In this document: one piece after another, positions 63,476 to 64,000 of the stretch
Layout: each line of letters opens with the position of its first letter
How positions within the stretch are numbered: the stretch's first letter is position 1
Assembly: GCF_018861905.1 (NCBI RefSeq)
Contig: NZ_JAHLDU010000004.1
Location: 124,001-188,000 of the forward strand
Source: Clostridium sp. DSM 17811
GTDB lineage: Bacteria > Bacillota > Clostridia > Clostridiales > Clostridiaceae
Reading direction: 5' to 3'
Length of the DNA: 64,000 nt
The notes under the pieces: generated by a model
Seen by the model: only the letters and a program-made list of their open reading frames with translations
Database searches by the model: none
What the model was told of the DNA's origin: nothing
Made by a program: the position numbers and the translations under genes

Positions 63476-64000
63476 ATGAAAAAAGCGAATACTAAAACAA
63501 AAGGTTTGAATATTAAAACGAAACTCATAATAGTTACAGGAATGTTATTACTTATACCTGTAATTGCATTAGGCTTAATAAGTTATAAAGTCGCCAAAAA
63601 TGAACTTGAAGATAGCGGAAAGGTTTTACTTAAAAATAGTGTGGAAATGACACTTATGGTAATTAGTGAAAATCAAAAACTTGTAGATGAGGGAAAACTA
63701 ACGCTTGATGAAGCTAAGGAAAGAACACGTGAGTATATGTTAGGTAAAAAGCAAGCAGATGGTACAAGACCTATTAATAAAAAAATTAGTCTTGGGGAAA
63801 GTGGTTATTTGCTAGCATATACAAAAGATGGTGTAGAAGCTGCACATCCTACCCTAGAGGGTAAGAGTGTAATAGATGTTAAGGATAAGAAAGATGGTTC
63901 TTATTTTGTTAAGGAGCAAATTAGAATAGCGAGTAACGGTGGGGGTTATTTAACATACTTCTGGACTCCAGCTAATTCCGATGAAATTGCGAGTAAAATA
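63476..64000 (+). CDS. Methyl-accepting chemotaxis protein, N-terminal part (cut by window end)
   Basis: The frame is open from ATG 63476, preceded by AAGGGGGG, to the last base: 175 codons. A first transmembrane helix (about residues 18-38, LIIVTGMLLLIPVIALGLIS) is followed by a single Cache domain: LTLDEAKERTREYMLGKKQ, SLGESGYLLAYTKDGVEAAHP and SNGGGYLTYFWTP. This is the usual N-terminal half of a clostridial chemoreceptor; HAMP and signalling domains should follow beyond the window. It lies 99 bp after another receptor gene, whose sensor is of a different Cache type. Confidence 0.85.
   Translation, partial: MKKANTKTKGLNIKTKLIIVTGMLLLIPVIALGLISYKVAKNELEDSGKVLLKNSVEMTLMVISENQKLVDEGKLTLDEAKERTREYMLGKKQADGTRPINKKISLGESGYLLAYTKDGVEAAHPTLEGKSVIDVKDKKDGSYFVKEQIRIASNGGGYLTYFWTPANSDEIASKI

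Overview
The window is AT-rich DNA with many short intergenic hairpins, TTG/GTG starts next to strong AGGAGG-type ribosome binding sites, spore genes (a cwlJ-gerQ pair and a complete GerA-type germinant-receptor operon) and chemotaxis genes. This fits a motile, endospore-forming, probably anaerobic member of the Clostridiaceae that lives on plant cell-wall polysaccharide. I cannot name the species. No rRNA, tRNA, CRISPR array or intact transposase was seen.

Region 1 (1-25.5 kb) is a plant-polysaccharide locus in two halves. The first half is a YesM/YesN-type two-component system (the kinase is cut by the window edge), a CUT1 sugar importer (binding lipoprotein and two permeases, no ATPase) and a GH115-like glycosidase. 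Transketolase, a TIM-barrel sugar isomerase/epimerase, a YesL-like (DUF624) membrane protein and an ABC exporter follow. The second half holds an alpha/beta-hydrolase esterase and a pectin methylesterase on the plus strand. Opposite them runs a minus-strand operon of binding lipoprotein, two permeases, a GH28 polygalacturonase-family enzyme and a GH105 unsaturated galacturonyl/rhamnogalacturonyl hydrolase. A CE12-type rhamnogalacturonan acetylesterase and a membrane-bound Cache-AraC regulator (YesS-like) diverge from that operon. None of the seven carbohydrate-active proteins has a signal peptide, so the sequence suggests import of still-decorated pectic oligosaccharides followed by de-esterification and hydrolysis in the cytoplasm. 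CcpA/LacI-type operator candidates lie at several promoters.

Region 2 (25.7-38.4 kb) is mostly housekeeping or poorly known: a four-gene Gld-type ABC operon (ATPase, permease, GldG-like, DUF4340), two clostridial membrane proteins of unknown role, an SDR reductase, a PAP2 phosphatase, cysS preceded by a possible attenuated leader, mannose-6-phosphate isomerase and a cyclophilin lipoprotein.

Region 3 (38.5-48.3 kb) is rich in envelope and spore genes: gerQ and cwlJ, a Ser/Thr kinase without PASTA domains, an NlpC/P60 endopeptidase, a DUF3810 protein, mscL, a rhodanese and a germinant-receptor operon in the order A-C-small two-TM subunit-B. A 20-bp dispersed repeat occurs at 40.8 kb and as a 19-bp inverted pair at 48.4-48.6 kb.

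Region 4 (48.6-64 kb) holds a MATE exporter, a NodB-fold deacetylase-like protein behind a palindromic operator candidate, an alanine-dehydrogenase-family enzyme (carboxyethylornithine synthase-like), cheV, an SNF2 helicase plus SWIM-finger pair, a BmrCD/YheIH-type heterodimeric ABC exporter and two consecutive chemoreceptors, the second cut by the window end.
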